This document shows positions 42,593 through 51,757 of a DNA stretch of 64,000 nt, piece after piece. The position numbers were made by a program, and so were the translations under genes. This DNA is from G963665405 sp963665405 (GTDB lineage: Bacteria > Chloroflexota > Dehalococcoidia > Lucifugimonadales > G963665405), in NCBI GenBank assembly GCA_963665405.2, contig CAXXUH010000004.1:186001-250000 (forward strand), written 5' to 3'. The stretch's first letter is position 1; each line of letters starts with the position of its first letter. The notes below the pieces were generated by a model. It was not told where the DNA came from. It saw only the letters and a program-made list of their open reading frames with translations, and ran no database searches.

Positions 42593-44743
42593 TCAGGGGG
42601 ACACGGCGACCCGGTCGAGGATCTCGTCGATCAGCTTCTCAGCCCCTGGCGATCTGTCTTCCGCGTATGCGACGACCCAAATGGCCTGTCCACCGCCCAG
42701 GGTTATCAAAGTCCCCATTCTCCCGGAATCCGCATCTCGCGAATCGATACGGTAACCTGGGTTGAGGCGCTCTAGATACGCTGGGCCCCTCGAGACCTCA
42801 ACACCGGCTGCCCCGCTGGCGGCGCCGTAGTCGAACACGTCGCCGTAACCGTTATCCGGGTAGATGCTCACCACGACGCCCTCCAGACCGGACGGGGACT
42901 CCGCCCAGTAGTCGACGCCGTCGAAGGTGTACACGATCCAGTCCGGGGGGTGTGCCACCGTGTATCCGTGCTCGAGGCTCGTATAGGTCGACGGCTCGAA
43001 TGACTCCTGGACCCTCAACAGAATGTCGGAGACCGCCGAGCGGGGAGACGACAAGTCCGGGTCGCTTACCGCCGTCACCACGATCTGGTGTCTTCCGAGG
43101 AGATACCAGTGAGTCCGCCCGTTCCAGGCGAAGCCGTCACCGTCCACATACTCATAGATGAACTCGTGTGCTTGAACGGCCAGCGTCGTTCGAATCTCCC
43201 GGCTTTCGAGGACCCGGAAGTCGGACCAACCGTCCAGTGCCGCGGGCTCCCAGTCCCGGATGTAGCTCTGCAGGGTGGGATACGTCTGAGGGTCGATGTC
43301 GGTGACGCCTACGATAATCGTGCTGTTGGTATCGGGGTGCCAAATCTGGACACTTTGCGGCAGGCTCGAATCGATGAGCCAGCCGGACGGTATCTCAATC
43401 TCGTACCAATAGTCGTTGCTGGTGTATGAGGCCTCGGCCGTTGCCAGGGAGGACGGAGTAGGAGATGGCGCTGGATCCTGGACATCGTCGACCAGCCTGA
43501 AGCTGTTCAGCATGGCGTCGATGACTGCCGCGTATGAATTCAGCGAGTGCTCGCAAGCGGAGCCCTCTATGTCATAAATTGCGCTTCCTTCAACCACCAC
43601 CACTGCCGTCACCCTCTGGACGCAATAGGCGGCAGCCGCTTGGAGCCGGTATTCTATCTTGCTCGCGCTTGCTCCGGACCCAAGAGCGGTCAAGCTGCGA
43701 GCCGAGAGTTCGAAGAGTGCGAGTCCCTCTCCTGCCAGAGTATCGAGACGGAAGTCGATGTACGTCTCGGACGTGTACCCGCTTACCTGGAAGACGGCGA
43801 CACTAAGGTCCGCGAAGTCATCGACCTCAATCAATACCCAGCCTTCCTGCTGCTCCACGACGACCCATCCGGGTGCTACGTCGATCTCGTATCCGTCTCG
43901 CGTATCGCGGTAGGTCTCCCATTCCGTCGTCACACTTACAGGTGTTGGGGTCACGGTCGGGCCGACGCGAGCGACGGTGCCGCCAAGGAGAGAGGGCAGC
44001 AGTCCCTTGACGTGGTTGATGGAGATCGCGAAGGCTATTCCTTGGACCGGCCGGCCACCCGTAAAGTCGATTCTGGAGGTGTTAATGCCGATGACGTCTC
44101 CCCTGAGGTTGATGAGGGGCCCGCCGCTGTTGCCCGGGTTGATGTCGGCGTTGGTCTGAAGGTATGACACGCCCCCGTACTGGCGCCGGGATGAGATGAT
44201 TCCGTTGGTGACCGATGAGCTCGTTCCCAGCAGATTGCCCAACGGATAGCCGATAGCGGCCACGCTTTCAGCGACCCCGGTTGCGTCCGAGTCCCCGAGA
44301 ATCAGGACCGGGAATTCTCTTGGGCCACCCACCTTGATGACGGCCAGATCGACGTTCTCATCGACGCCTACGTCGGGAATGACCTCTGCGAGGGTGGGCG
44401 TCGGCGCCGGGGTAACCATTGCCGATGGGGTGAAGGTTGGCGTCGGTGGCACGGGAGAAGGAGTCGACGTCGGCGTCGGCGATGGAGTGGCGGTGGATGT
44501 GGGGGACGCCGTCGGGGTCGAGGTGGGCGTCTCGCGTGCCTCGATCTCCTCGGACACCCTGGCCGACACGGTGGCCTCAATGTCCGGAGTCGCTCTAGGA
44601 CTGACGGTCGGCAGCGCGGCCCGAACCGCCGCCTGGACCGTGCCCTCGATGTCCACCGTGGTGGGCTCCGCCGATGTGAGGCACCCCGCGGCGAACAGCA
44701 GCCCCAGAGGAAGCCAAATGAGTCCAGCCCGATTCAACCGCAT
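42593..44743 (-). CDS. Trypsin-like (HtrA/S1C) lipoprotein lacking the catalytic His segment
   Basis: 716 residues from ATG 44743 (a TTG at 44758 is in frame). Lipobox LFAAGC at residue 21. Residues about 70-115 are a Thr/Ser/Pro-rich linker. The protease domain keeps the acid (DLAVIKV, near 132) and the serine (NPGNSGGPL, Ser206), but the segment that should hold the histidine (a TNxHVV motif) is absent: TLAEVIPDV runs straight into GVDENVDLAV. Three similar C-terminal domains follow (each with a GYEI/WYEIEIPSGW/GYTVAHPPDW pattern). It may bind but should not cleave peptides. Confidence 0.8.
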   Translation of the reverse strand: MRLNRAGLIWLPLGLLFAAGCLTSAEPTTVDIEGTVQAAVRAALPTVSPRATPDIEATVSARVSEEIEARETPTSTPTASPTSTATPSPTPTSTPSPVPPTPTFTPSAMVTPAPTPTLAEVIPDVGVDENVDLAVIKVGGPREFPVLILGDSDATGVAESVAAIGYPLGNLLGTSSSVTNGIISSRRQYGGVSYLQTNADINPGNSGGPLINLRGDVIGINTSRIDFTGGRPVQGIAFAISINHVKGLLPSLLGGTVARVGPTVTPTPVSVTTEWETYRDTRDGYEIDVAPGWVVVEQQEGWVLIEVDDFADLSVAVFQVSGYTSETYIDFRLDTLAGEGLALFELSARSLTALGSGASASKIEYRLQAAAAYCVQRVTAVVVVEGSAIYDIEGSACEHSLNSYAAVIDAMLNSFRLVDDVQDPAPSPTPSSLATAEASYTSNDYWYEIEIPSGWLIDSSLPQSVQIWHPDTNSTIIVGVTDIDPQTYPTLQSYIRDWEPAALDGWSDFRVLESREIRTTLAVQAHEFIYEYVDGDGFAWNGRTHWYLLGRHQIVVTAVSDPDLSSPRSAVSDILLRVQESFEPSTYTSLEHGYTVAHPPDWIVYTFDGVDYWAESPSGLEGVVVSIYPDNGYGDVFDYGAASGAAGVEVSRGPAYLERLNPGYRIDSRDADSGRMGTLITLGGGQAIWVVAYAEDRSPGAEKLIDEILDRVAVSP

Positions 44744-45192
44744 CGCATGTCCAACCAAGACGCCGGGGTCGCTGCCACAGGCGCCATGATAGCAGACCTG
44801 TTTCTGCCGCCAGTACTCGGGTTGGGGAGGAAGGCCGGACTCTCGACCCGGCCTCGCAGCAAGAAGCCGCCACCGGTGTGGCCGCGACGTGGAATACTCC
44901 TGGAAGCTGACCGAGCCCGATGAAGGGGGCGGGGGCGGAGGCTGCGCTCCCGGTCAAGATGAAAGGGGAGCCAGCGCTGGCTCCCCTTGCGGGCTTAGCA
45001 CGCGCCGAAAAGCGCGTCAACGGGTTTCGTTTGCTCGGCTGAAAGCTCCAACCTGCGGGGAGGAGCCGAGAGAAAGGCTCGGTGCGGTACCTTGAACGGG
45101 GGATCAGAGATGACACGTGCGGTTCGGCCCGAACGCCCCGCCCCCCGACCGTCGTGATAAACTGGACCGCGAGGAATCCACCCGAGGGCAGC
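44744..45192. other. Intergenic region with a 26-base perfect palindrome
   Basis: 449 bases between the protease-like gene and tRNA-Met. It contains the palindrome at 44963-44988 and GC-rich hairpins (for example near 44832-44855), but no gene or recognised RNA motif. A search for RNase P, SRP RNA and tmRNA core motifs by eye was negative. Confidence 0.5.
44963..44988. repeat. 26-base perfect palindrome
   Basis: AAGGGGAGCCAGC joined directly to its reverse complement. It could fold as a hairpin with a minimal loop or bind a dimeric protein. It occurs once in the window. Confidence 0.9.
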
Positions 45193-45267
<75 letters not shown>

Positions 45268-45292
45268 GCACAGCACCACCAGCACAGCAAAT

Positions 45293-45322
45293 GGGCCCCC
45301 GGTGTCGCGTCACCGGAGGCCC
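45293..45322 (+). terminator. Hairpin after tRNA-Met
   Basis: GGGCC and CCGGTG pair with CACCGG and GGCCC around one mismatch, with a six-base loop. No T run follows. Confidence 0.5.
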
Positions 45323-45560
45323 TGAGGAGGAGTCAGTGCTGTGCCAATCTGGTGCGGCGAGAAAAGGGGCGCTATCGGCGCTGCACTGACGGCGGTGACG
45401 ATACCATACTCTGTGCTGTCTGGCAACCCCACCACAAGATGTTGGTGAAAATCTGTTGTGAAGCTGTTCACAAACACCCGACCCGGATGCCCTGGACCCA
45501 CGCATCGGTGCGGCCATTGACGGCGTCACGGTCGGTCGCCACCACGATGGAGCTGGAACT

Positions 45561-46508
45561 CTGATCTCGGCCTCGAAACGTCCCGTCGCAATCGTCATTG
45601 CTGTGGCGATCCTCGCGATCGTCGCCGCGGCATGCTCGTCGGGGACCGAGGCTCCGACCGGCGAGGACGCCCCGGTCGCGACCGAAACTCCCTCGAATCC
45701 GACGGTCACACCGACGGAGACGGGCAGCGAGGTCCTGAGGGTCCTCATAGCGTCCACCGACCTGGCGGTCGGCCGGAACAGGGTCGTCTTCGCAGTCCTG
45801 GATGAAGAGTTGTCGCCGCTGCGAATTCCAGAGGTTCGATTCACGCTAACCTACCTCGGCGCCAGTACCCCTGAGGTCAGGTCGCAGGGCACGGCGGTGT
45901 TCAGGCAGTGGCCAGCCAACCCGGGTGGCGTCTATGCCGCCGGCGTCTCGTTCGATGACCCCGGACGGTGGGGTCTGGAGGTTCGGATTCCGGGGGACGG
46001 CGGCGTCCTCGTGGGAAGGGCCGGTGTCGTGGTCAACCAGGAGAGCGCCTCGCCGGCTATCGGACGGCCGGTGCCGGCCAGCCGCAACAAGACCCTTACG
46101 GACTCGGACATCTCCGAGCTGACGACATCGGCGGTCCCCGACCTCGATCTGTACCGAATCACCATCGCCGAGGCGATCTCGGGCGGCATGGCCACGCTGG
46201 TCACCTTCGCGACGCCGGCGTTCTGTACGTCGGCGACATGTGGCCCGCAGGTCGAGGTCATTTCCGCCATCAAGGAGCGACATAGAGGAAGGGCGAACTT
46301 CATCCACATAGAGGTGTACGACAACCCGCACGAGATGGACGGAGACCTCAGCAAGGGCCGGCTCTCGCCGTTGCTTGACGAGTGGGGTCTCCGCTCCGAG
46401 CCCTTCACCTTTGTGATCGACGTCGACGGCCTGGTATCCGCCAAGTTCGAGGGGTTTGCGACGGAGGACGAACTGGAGTCCGCTCTCCGGAAGGTGATCG
46501 CATCGTAG
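45561..46508 (+). CDS. Thioredoxin-fold lipoprotein
   Basis: 315 residues if read from a CTG at 45561, which has GGAG eight bases upstream and restores a full signal peptide (KRPVAIVIAVAILAIVAAACSSG); a GTG at 45603 would leave almost no n-region. The lipobox ends AAAC. The C-terminal half is a thioredoxin-like domain: LVTFATPAFCTSATCGPQVEVI with a C-x4-C pair, then FIHIEVYDN and EPFTFVIDVDG. The spacing of the cysteines differs from the usual CxxC and is closer to that of SCO/peroxiredoxin-like proteins. Pairs with the next gene. Start uncertain. Confidence 0.75.
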   Translation: MISASKRPVAIVIAVAILAIVAAACSSGTEAPTGEDAPVATETPSNPTVTPTETGSEVLRVLIASTDLAVGRNRVVFAVLDEELSPLRIPEVRFTLTYLGASTPEVRSQGTAVFRQWPANPGGVYAAGVSFDDPGRWGLEVRIPGDGGVLVGRAGVVVNQESASPAIGRPVPASRNKTLTDSDISELTTSAVPDLDLYRITIAEAISGGMATLVTFATPAFCTSATCGPQVEVISAIKERHRGRANFIHIEVYDNPHEMDGDLSKGRLSPLLDEWGLRSEPFTFVIDVDGLVSAKFEGFATEDELESALRKVIAS

Positions 46509-46557
46509 CGAGAGGGCGCGGCCGCCGAGGCACCGATCCCTGTTCAGAGGAGGTCTC

Positions 46558-47097
46558 GTGACCCGTTTGCTGCTGCCGGTTGTGGTGTTCGCGGCAGCGG
46601 TGTTCGCGCAGCTGCCGAGCCCGAGCGTTGCGCTGGGGCATGGCCAGGGCACCGAGATATTCAGGGAGCGTCAGGGCCGGTACGAGCTCGTGGTCGCGAT
46701 ACAGCCTGCCAGGCCGGTCCTGGGGTCGGTACACTTCACCATCACGCCGCTGGACGCCGAAACCTCGACGGTGGTCTCCGACGCCCGGGTCACGGTCGTC
46801 GCCAACGACGAGGCGGATCAGCCCACGTATCAGGCGCAAGCGGTCAACTCCCCCGAGTGGCCTCAGTTCTACGACGCCAATTTCACGATGGAGTCGGAGG
46901 GCGCCTGGACACTGGCGATCGAGGTAGCCAGCCCGTCGATGGGTGAGGCGACGTTCGTCGTACCGTTCGAGGTTGGGCCGCCGGCTATCGGGGCGAGCGC
47001 GGCGGGGATGATCGTCTGGCTCGTCGTCATCGGCGTCCTGGCCGGCGGGACGATCCTGGTCTGGCGGAGCTCCCGACGGGCCCACAGCCGAGCCTAG
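46558..47097 (+). CDS. Secreted FixH/YtkA-like protein with C-terminal membrane anchor
   Basis: 179 residues from GTG, with GAGGAGG upstream. A signal peptide ending near ALGHG is followed by a beta-rich domain (YELVVAIQPARPVLGSVHFTIT, then WTLAIEVASP) and one C-terminal membrane helix (GMIVWLVVIGVLAGGTILVW) with a basic cap. The layout resembles YtkA/CopC-like proteins, some of which handle copper, but no clear Met/His ligand cluster is seen. Probably cotranscribed with the redoxin lipoprotein, 49 bases upstream. Confidence 0.65.
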   Translation: MTRLLLPVVVFAAAVFAQLPSPSVALGHGQGTEIFRERQGRYELVVAIQPARPVLGSVHFTITPLDAETSTVVSDARVTVVANDEADQPTYQAQAVNSPEWPQFYDANFTMESEGAWTLAIEVASPSMGEATFVVPFEVGPPAIGASAAGMIVWLVVIGVLAGGTILVWRSSRRAHSRA

Positions 47098-47127
47098 CCG
47101 GCCGCCGAAGGGGAGACGCTGAGCGGT

Positions 47128-47408
47128 CCAGGCAAAGGGGCATTGCCCCTCTGCACACCCCCGATTTCGTCATCCGGCCGAGGACTGCTCCGGCGGTGGC
47201 TCGACCGGCTCACCGCGGACGGCCAGGCTCTCAGACTCCTTGCAATCCCGACAAGTCGGGATCTGCAAACCGCGTATGCTGTCATCCTGCTGGACACTTG
47301 GCAGACGAGGACCCGCCTCCCTGCACCCCCCGGTCCTCTTCTCTTGGAAGCGGCTCCCAGCCGCAACGGGCTCCGCCCCTCTGCCCACCTCATATTTCAT
47401 CATCCTGC
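47128..47408 (+). repeat. Cluster of three family A repeat pieces (copy 7)
   Basis: Three parts: 47128-47177 (GGCAAAGGGGCATTGCCCC and CTCTGCACACCCCC), 47229-47294 (CTCAGACTCCTTGCAATCCC to TGTCATCCTGC, with a GACAAGTCGGGATCTGC middle) and 47362-47408 (GGGCTCCGCCCCTCTGC to CATCATCCTG). Together with the flanks they fill the 360-base gap. No gene seen. Confidence 0.75.
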
Positions 47409-47457
47409 CTGGGACCGCTCCGGTGGGTCGACGGGCCCACCACGGACGGGCAGGCGG

Positions 47458-47835
47458 TCAGGGGTCTGCGATGTTGTCGATGACCAGCCGGTCGTCCTTG
47501 CGATGGAACGTCACGACGACTTCCACGCCCAGCACCATGTGCTCCCTGAGATGGGACGGCGTGAACCCCGGGAACTCTCCTCCCCCGAGCAGAAACGAAG
47601 CGCCCGACTCATCCTCCAACACCAGGTAGTCGATCTCCGTCAGCGACTCTGCCTGTACCTCGACGATGATGCCCCTGACGGTCTCGGTCGGCACTTCCAC
47701 GTTGCCGGTCTGATCGCCGCACCCCAGAGCTGCGAGCGCGAGGATCGACAGCAAGACCGCGGCCACCGAGGGTGCACCCCAGCCGGCTACCGGAAACATA
47801 GAGAGTTCTTGGAGAAGTCCCGAAAAGCGGTGCAC
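47458..47835 (-). CDS. Small lipoprotein of unknown function
   Basis: 125 residues from GTG 47835 (ATG 47799 is also possible). A hydrophobic stretch ends in the lipobox LAALGCGD. The mature part is about 85 residues, predicted mostly beta: TVRGIIVEVQAESLTEIDYLVLED, then GLGVEVVVTFHRKDDRLVIDNI-like strands. This resembles a small OB-fold, but I cannot assign a family. It is divergent from the VWA-like gene. Confidence 0.65.
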   Translation of the reverse strand: MHRFSGLLQELSMFPVAGWGAPSVAAVLLSILALAALGCGDQTGNVEVPTETVRGIIVEVQAESLTEIDYLVLEDESGASFLLGGGEFPGFTPSHLREHMVLGVEVVVTFHRKDDRLVIDNIADP

Positions 47836-47843
47836 CTTTTTAA

Positions 47844-47872
47844 TTGACGCAGTTCAACTGTTCGGGTAATTT
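47844..47872 (+). promoter_or_regulatory. Promoter of the VWA-like gene with a palindrome in the spacer
   Basis: TTGACG (47844-47849), a 17-base spacer and TAATTT (47867-47872). The spacer contains the perfect palindrome CAGTTCAACTG (47850-47860). Confidence 0.5.
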
Positions 47873-47891
47873 GGGCGAGGGGTAGAGTACC

Positions 47892-50024
47892 ATGCGTAAA
47901 TCAGTGCTTGTACTTGGGTTGTTGGTGTTGGTGTGGAGTGTCCCGCAAGTGGTGAGCGCTGAGTCCTCATCCTCGCCGATGTTCGTCATCGTCGCCGATG
48001 CCGATTCGGTCCGCGGGTTCTCCCAGGGCAGCGAGCTGACCGGGTCGTTCGTAGGCCTCGTCTCGGCTCTCCATCCCGACCACCGGCTCGCCTTCATCAG
48101 TACCGACGATCCCTCGGGCGTACTCGGCCCCGTCGCCCCCGTCGACCCCGAGTTCAACCTGTTCCGGTCGGACGTTGATGCCGCTCTGGCGGCCTCGGCC
48201 ACAGGCGGGTCTTCTGAGGAGATCTTCGACGCCCTCTCCCAAGCCTTCACGGTGCTGGGAATCGAAAAGGCGCCGCCCGGGTCGGTAGTGTACCTGATTA
48301 CGGGAGGATCTTCTCTGGACGGACTCGCCTCTCTGACAGATAGGGTCAGCCCTCTGGCTGCCCGCTTCGGCGAGAACGGATGGCCGATCAACGGTGTGAC
48401 CCTGCCCGACACCTCACCGGAAGTCGCCGAGTTCGTCTCGGGCGTTGTGGCGGAATCTGGGGGAAGTGCGTTCGAGCTGTCGGTCCCGGAGGGTCTCGAG
48501 GCGCTGGCCGATTCGATGCTCGGCGGCAGCGGCGGTGGCTCGCTCGTTGGGCTGATCCAGGACGTGCTGGAGCCCCAGGACCTGCTCACCTCGTCCGTCA
48601 CGGTGACCCCGGGCACCGGGGAGACCACGCTCGTATTCTTCAAAGAGGACCCCTTCGGCACGGTGCGCCTGAGCAACCCCTCCGGACTCGAGGTCGCCGC
48701 CGGGGACCCGGCAGCGCTCTACGTCGAGGAGTCACCCCACGTCGTCGCGTGGAAGCTCGTCGATCCCGAGCCGGGGCGCTGGAAGCTCGAGATCCGGGGC
48801 GTCCGAGGCCGCGTGTCGGCCTGGCACGTCTGGTCCAACAGATATTTCCTGGTACTGGACTCCTCCGCGCTGCTGCCGGTCGACGACCCCAGCACCCTGA
48901 TCGCCTACGCCAGTGACGAGACGGGCGCTGTGGAGCTGACCCAGGTCCGCCTGTTCGCAACGATCACCAGGCCGGATGGCACGACCCTCGTCCATGAGAT
49001 GAACGATCAGGGTGTCGATGGCGACGCGATCGCTGGCGACGGGCTGTTCGCCGTCGTCGTGCCCCCGCTGGGCCAGGAGGGCGACTACCGGGTGGACCTG
49101 GAGATGTCGTTCCTCGAGTTCGACCACCGCATCTCGACTCAGTCGACCATCAGGGTGCGGAACTTCCCGGTCCTCGACGTTACCGCGGAGCGGATCGACG
49201 ACCTGCGGCCGGGCGAGCGCACCAAGGTGGCGTCGGTGTTCGTCCATGTCGCGGGCGAACCGTATCCGGTGTCGGCCGATCAGATCATCGCGGACATGCA
49301 GTCGTCCGGCGGCGCGGGCGGTGTGCTTGAGATCGAGCCTCAGAGGTTGTTCGGCGAGGACACGTCCTGGCTATACGACGTCTACTTCACGCCAGGGGGC
49401 GAGGGGCTGCACACGCTGACGCTGGGACTGAGCCTGGACTACGCCGGCCGCCAGTACAGCCATCTGGCGGACTCCATCTTCCCATCGTCGACGCTCCCGC
49501 CTCAGCCGGTCGAGCTGGAGCCGGTGACGGAGGTACCGATCGTGGCCCCCGTCGTCGAGGCAGAGCCGGAGCCGCCGGTGTCCACGCCCCCTGAGCCCGC
49601 GGGCTTCCCGTGGTGGGTCCTGGTGTTCCCTGCCCTGATCGTGTTGGCAGCGTTGCTGCTCGGTCTGAACTCGCTCATACGAACGCGCCCCTTCGGGTAC
49701 CTGTACACCGACCAGGACGAGCTGGTCGTGGACTTCTCCAGGCTGAGGCGTCACCCCGTAATGGGGCTCCTGCTGAAGAACTATGTGAACGGCAAGGAGC
49801 TGAAGATTCCGGGGCTGGAGGGGGTGTGGTTCCGTTTCGGGGGGAAGAGGATCGGCCTTCGCACCTGGCGGAGCACGGGCTCGGTCCGGGTCAACAACCA
49901 ACCGCTTATCGGTGAGGCGACGATCCAGAACCGGGCCTGGATCGGGACGCACGGCAAGCTGTACAGCTTCCTGCTTTCGCCTCCCACACCTCGGATTGCC
50001 GGCAGCCAGGCAGATGATGACTAA
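47892..50024 (+). CDS. Membrane-anchored VWA-like protein with cytoplasmic FHA-like tail
   Basis: 710 residues. A signal peptide (about 1-23) is followed by a von Willebrand A-like domain (FVIVADADSVRG near residue 31, VVYLITGGSSLDG near 135). Its metal site is degenerate: the DxSxS position reads DADSV. Beta-sandwich domains fill about 240-540, then a Pro/Glu linker (PVVEAEPEPPVSTPPEP), a membrane helix at about 574-595 and a cytoplasmic domain of about 110 residues. Its end (VRVNNQPLIGEATIQNRAWIG) resembles an FHA-type fold. It could relay an outside binding event to a cytoplasmic partner; this is inference. Confidence 0.75.
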   Translation: MRKSVLVLGLLVLVWSVPQVVSAESSSSPMFVIVADADSVRGFSQGSELTGSFVGLVSALHPDHRLAFISTDDPSGVLGPVAPVDPEFNLFRSDVDAALAASATGGSSEEIFDALSQAFTVLGIEKAPPGSVVYLITGGSSLDGLASLTDRVSPLAARFGENGWPINGVTLPDTSPEVAEFVSGVVAESGGSAFELSVPEGLEALADSMLGGSGGGSLVGLIQDVLEPQDLLTSSVTVTPGTGETTLVFFKEDPFGTVRLSNPSGLEVAAGDPAALYVEESPHVVAWKLVDPEPGRWKLEIRGVRGRVSAWHVWSNRYFLVLDSSALLPVDDPSTLIAYASDETGAVELTQVRLFATITRPDGTTLVHEMNDQGVDGDAIAGDGLFAVVVPPLGQEGDYRVDLEMSFLEFDHRISTQSTIRVRNFPVLDVTAERIDDLRPGERTKVASVFVHVAGEPYPVSADQIIADMQSSGGAGGVLEIEPQRLFGEDTSWLYDVYFTPGGEGLHTLTLGLSLDYAGRQYSHLADSIFPSSTLPPQPVELEPVTEVPIVAPVVEAEPEPPVSTPPEPAGFPWWVLVFPALIVLAALLLGLNSLIRTRPFGYLYTDQDELVVDFSRLRRHPVMGLLLKNYVNGKELKIPGLEGVWFRFGGKRIGLRTWRSTGSVRVNNQPLIGEATIQNRAWIGTHGKLYSFLLSPPTPRIAGSQADDD

Positions 50025-50100
50025 GCTAGCTGCCCGTTACCAATCCGCGGCGTCGGTCAGAGCGTAGCGTTCCTGCTCCCCACATCCGCCCGGCATTAGG

Positions 50101-50132
50101 AAAAGTGGCCGCCAGCACCGGCGGCCACTTTT
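50101..50132. terminator. Bidirectional intrinsic terminator
   Basis: Perfect 13-base stem AAAAGTGGCCGCC / GGCGGCCACTTTT with a six-base loop. The A and T runs allow termination of both the VWA-like gene and the convergent cyclophilin gene. Confidence 0.9.
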
Positions 50133-50223
50133 CTGTTCAACAGACGAGCTCGGGTTGTCTCCTCGATCCCCCGTCTTTACAATGCCGGGATACTTTCCAG
50201 GCCCCGACTTCTAGCCCAGGCGC

Positions 50224-50886
50224 CTAGCCCGACTCGGCGATCGTAACCGTCTTGATCACCGCTCCTTTGCTCGTGGCCCTTGCCGGGTCCCTCTCCGGGA
50301 GGCCCAACGCCACGTCCAGCCCCTGGGTTACCTGTCCGAACACCGAATGGATACCGTCCAGGTGCGGCGTGGCGACGTGGGTAATGAAAAACTGGCTCCC
50401 GTTGGTGTTCTTGCCGCTGTTTGCCATCGATAGAATGCCCGGTCCGTCGTGCGTAAGCTTCGGGCTGAGCTCGTCGTTGAAGCGGTATCCGGGTCCGCCC
50501 CTCCCGGTGCCGGTCGGGTCGCCGCTCTGCGACATGAACCCGGCTATCACCCGGTGGAACGTGATGCCGTCGAAGTAGCCGTCTCTGGCGAGGAAGACGA
50601 AGTTGTTTACCGTCATCGGAGCGTCCTTGGCGAAGAGATCGATCACGATCTCCCCTCCGTTCTCCATGACGATCGTGGCCGTGTAGGTCTTGCCAGGGTC
50701 GATCGTCATCGGTGGGGGAGCGCTGTACTGCTTGGGGCTGGAGCTCGCGGCCCTCGCCGTAGCGGTCGGACCCAAGGACTGGACTGTCGCAGCCGTCTCG
50801 TCGTCCGAGGTACAGGCGGCCAGCGTGGCGGCAAGGGCGAACACGATCAGTGGCATCAGACGGCGGACATGGATAGTCGGAAACAT
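50224..50886 (-). CDS. Exported cyclophilin-type peptidyl-prolyl isomerase (lipoprotein)
   Basis: 220 residues from ATG 50886. A hydrophobic signal ends in lipobox LAACTSDD. A Ser/Ala/Pro linker leads into the cyclophilin domain: FHRVIAGFMSQSGDPTGTGRGGPGY (in parts) with the active-site Arg and Phe, SMANSGKNTNGSQFFIT, and HSVFGQVTQGLDV. It should catalyse proline cis-trans isomerisation of extracytoplasmic proteins. GGAGG lies about 11 bases upstream of the start. Confidence 0.92.
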   Translation of the reverse strand: MFPTIHVRRLMPLIVFALAATLAACTSDDETAATVQSLGPTATARAASSSPKQYSAPPPMTIDPGKTYTATIVMENGGEIVIDLFAKDAPMTVNNFVFLARDGYFDGITFHRVIAGFMSQSGDPTGTGRGGPGYRFNDELSPKLTHDGPGILSMANSGKNTNGSQFFITHVATPHLDGIHSVFGQVTQGLDVALGLPERDPARATSKGAVIKTVTIAESG

Positions 50887-51030
50887 TCTTGGTGGAACCT
50901 CCTCGATTCGGGGGTGGGGGTTGAGACGGCCCGGCCGCATCGCCGGGTGTCTGCGGGGCTGACACATTCTACAACCGTCTGACGATCCGCGCCAGAAGCG
51001 CCGCGTCGACGAGCGCTGACCCGTCCGGAC

Positions 51031-51639
51031 CTACTCGATGGTTACCAGTCGATGCCACTCTCTTCGGCGGAGCGCCGAGAGGAGCTCCGGATGCTGCCTG
51101 AGCACGTGGGTTCCACCTACCATAAACGAGAGAGCTAGGCATAGGACTATCTGGCCGATCGGCTGCGATGTTCCGATGGCGAGAGCGTTGAGGAGAACGA
51201 AAGCGGCCGCCATGGAGAGGACGACGTTCCTTGTCAGGGCGAGAAACACCAATCCGCCGGCCGCGGCGACGGCGGTGAGCTCCCACAGCATCACCGCGGA
51301 GACCCCGAGTACGACGGCGGCGCCCTTTCCTCCCCTGAAACCGAGGAAGGGTGAGAAGTTGTGGCCGATCGTCGCCACTCCTGCGGCGAGGAAGACGACC
51401 GTGTCCGGCACGTTGAGGAAAATCCCAACGTACACGGCCAGGGCGCCCTTGGCGGCGTCGAAGATAAGGACGGCGAGACCCGCACGCCTGCCCACCCTTC
51501 GATAGATGTTCAGCGCACCCGGGTTGTGGCTACCGGCCTCCCGGATGTCGATACTCGCGAGCCGCCGTCCGACCAGGTACGCGGTTGGGACGGCCCCGAG
51601 CAGGTAGGCGGCGACGAGTGTTGCAATCGTCTCGAGCAT
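51031..51639 (-). CDS. plsY: Glycerol-3-phosphate acyltransferase PlsY
   Basis: 202 residues with about five membrane helices. The conserved loops are intact: motif 1 GSHNPGALNIYR and motif 2 GHNFSPFLGFRGGKGAA. It transfers an acyl group from acyl phosphate to glycerol 3-phosphate in phospholipid synthesis. A paralogue lies 118 bases upstream on the same strand. Confidence 0.92.
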   Translation of the reverse strand: MLETIATLVAAYLLGAVPTAYLVGRRLASIDIREAGSHNPGALNIYRRVGRRAGLAVLIFDAAKGALAVYVGIFLNVPDTVVFLAAGVATIGHNFSPFLGFRGGKGAAVVLGVSAVMLWELTAVAAAGGLVFLALTRNVVLSMAAAFVLLNALAIGTSQPIGQIVLCLALSFMVGGTHVLRQHPELLSALRRREWHRLVTIE

Positions 51640-51705
51640 CTCTCGTCAATGGTACAGGACGGAGCGACAGAGGAGCGCGTACGGGCGGGGTCTCGTGTCG
51701 TGTGA

Positions 51706-51730
51706 GGGCGCACGGCCGTGCGCCGCTACG
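51706..51730. repeat. Palindromic intergenic repeat, family B copy 4
   Basis: GGGCGCACGGCCGTGCGCC followed by GCTACGG, between the two plsY genes. Confidence 0.75.
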
Positions 51731-51757
51731 GGGACACCGTAGGGTGGCTCGGGAAAG

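Noticed and set aside
44755..45190. RNase P or SRP RNA in the gene-free region
   Set aside because: GAGGAAGGCCGGAC resembles the RNase P GAGGAAAGTCC motif but is not exact, and the other conserved parts are lacking.
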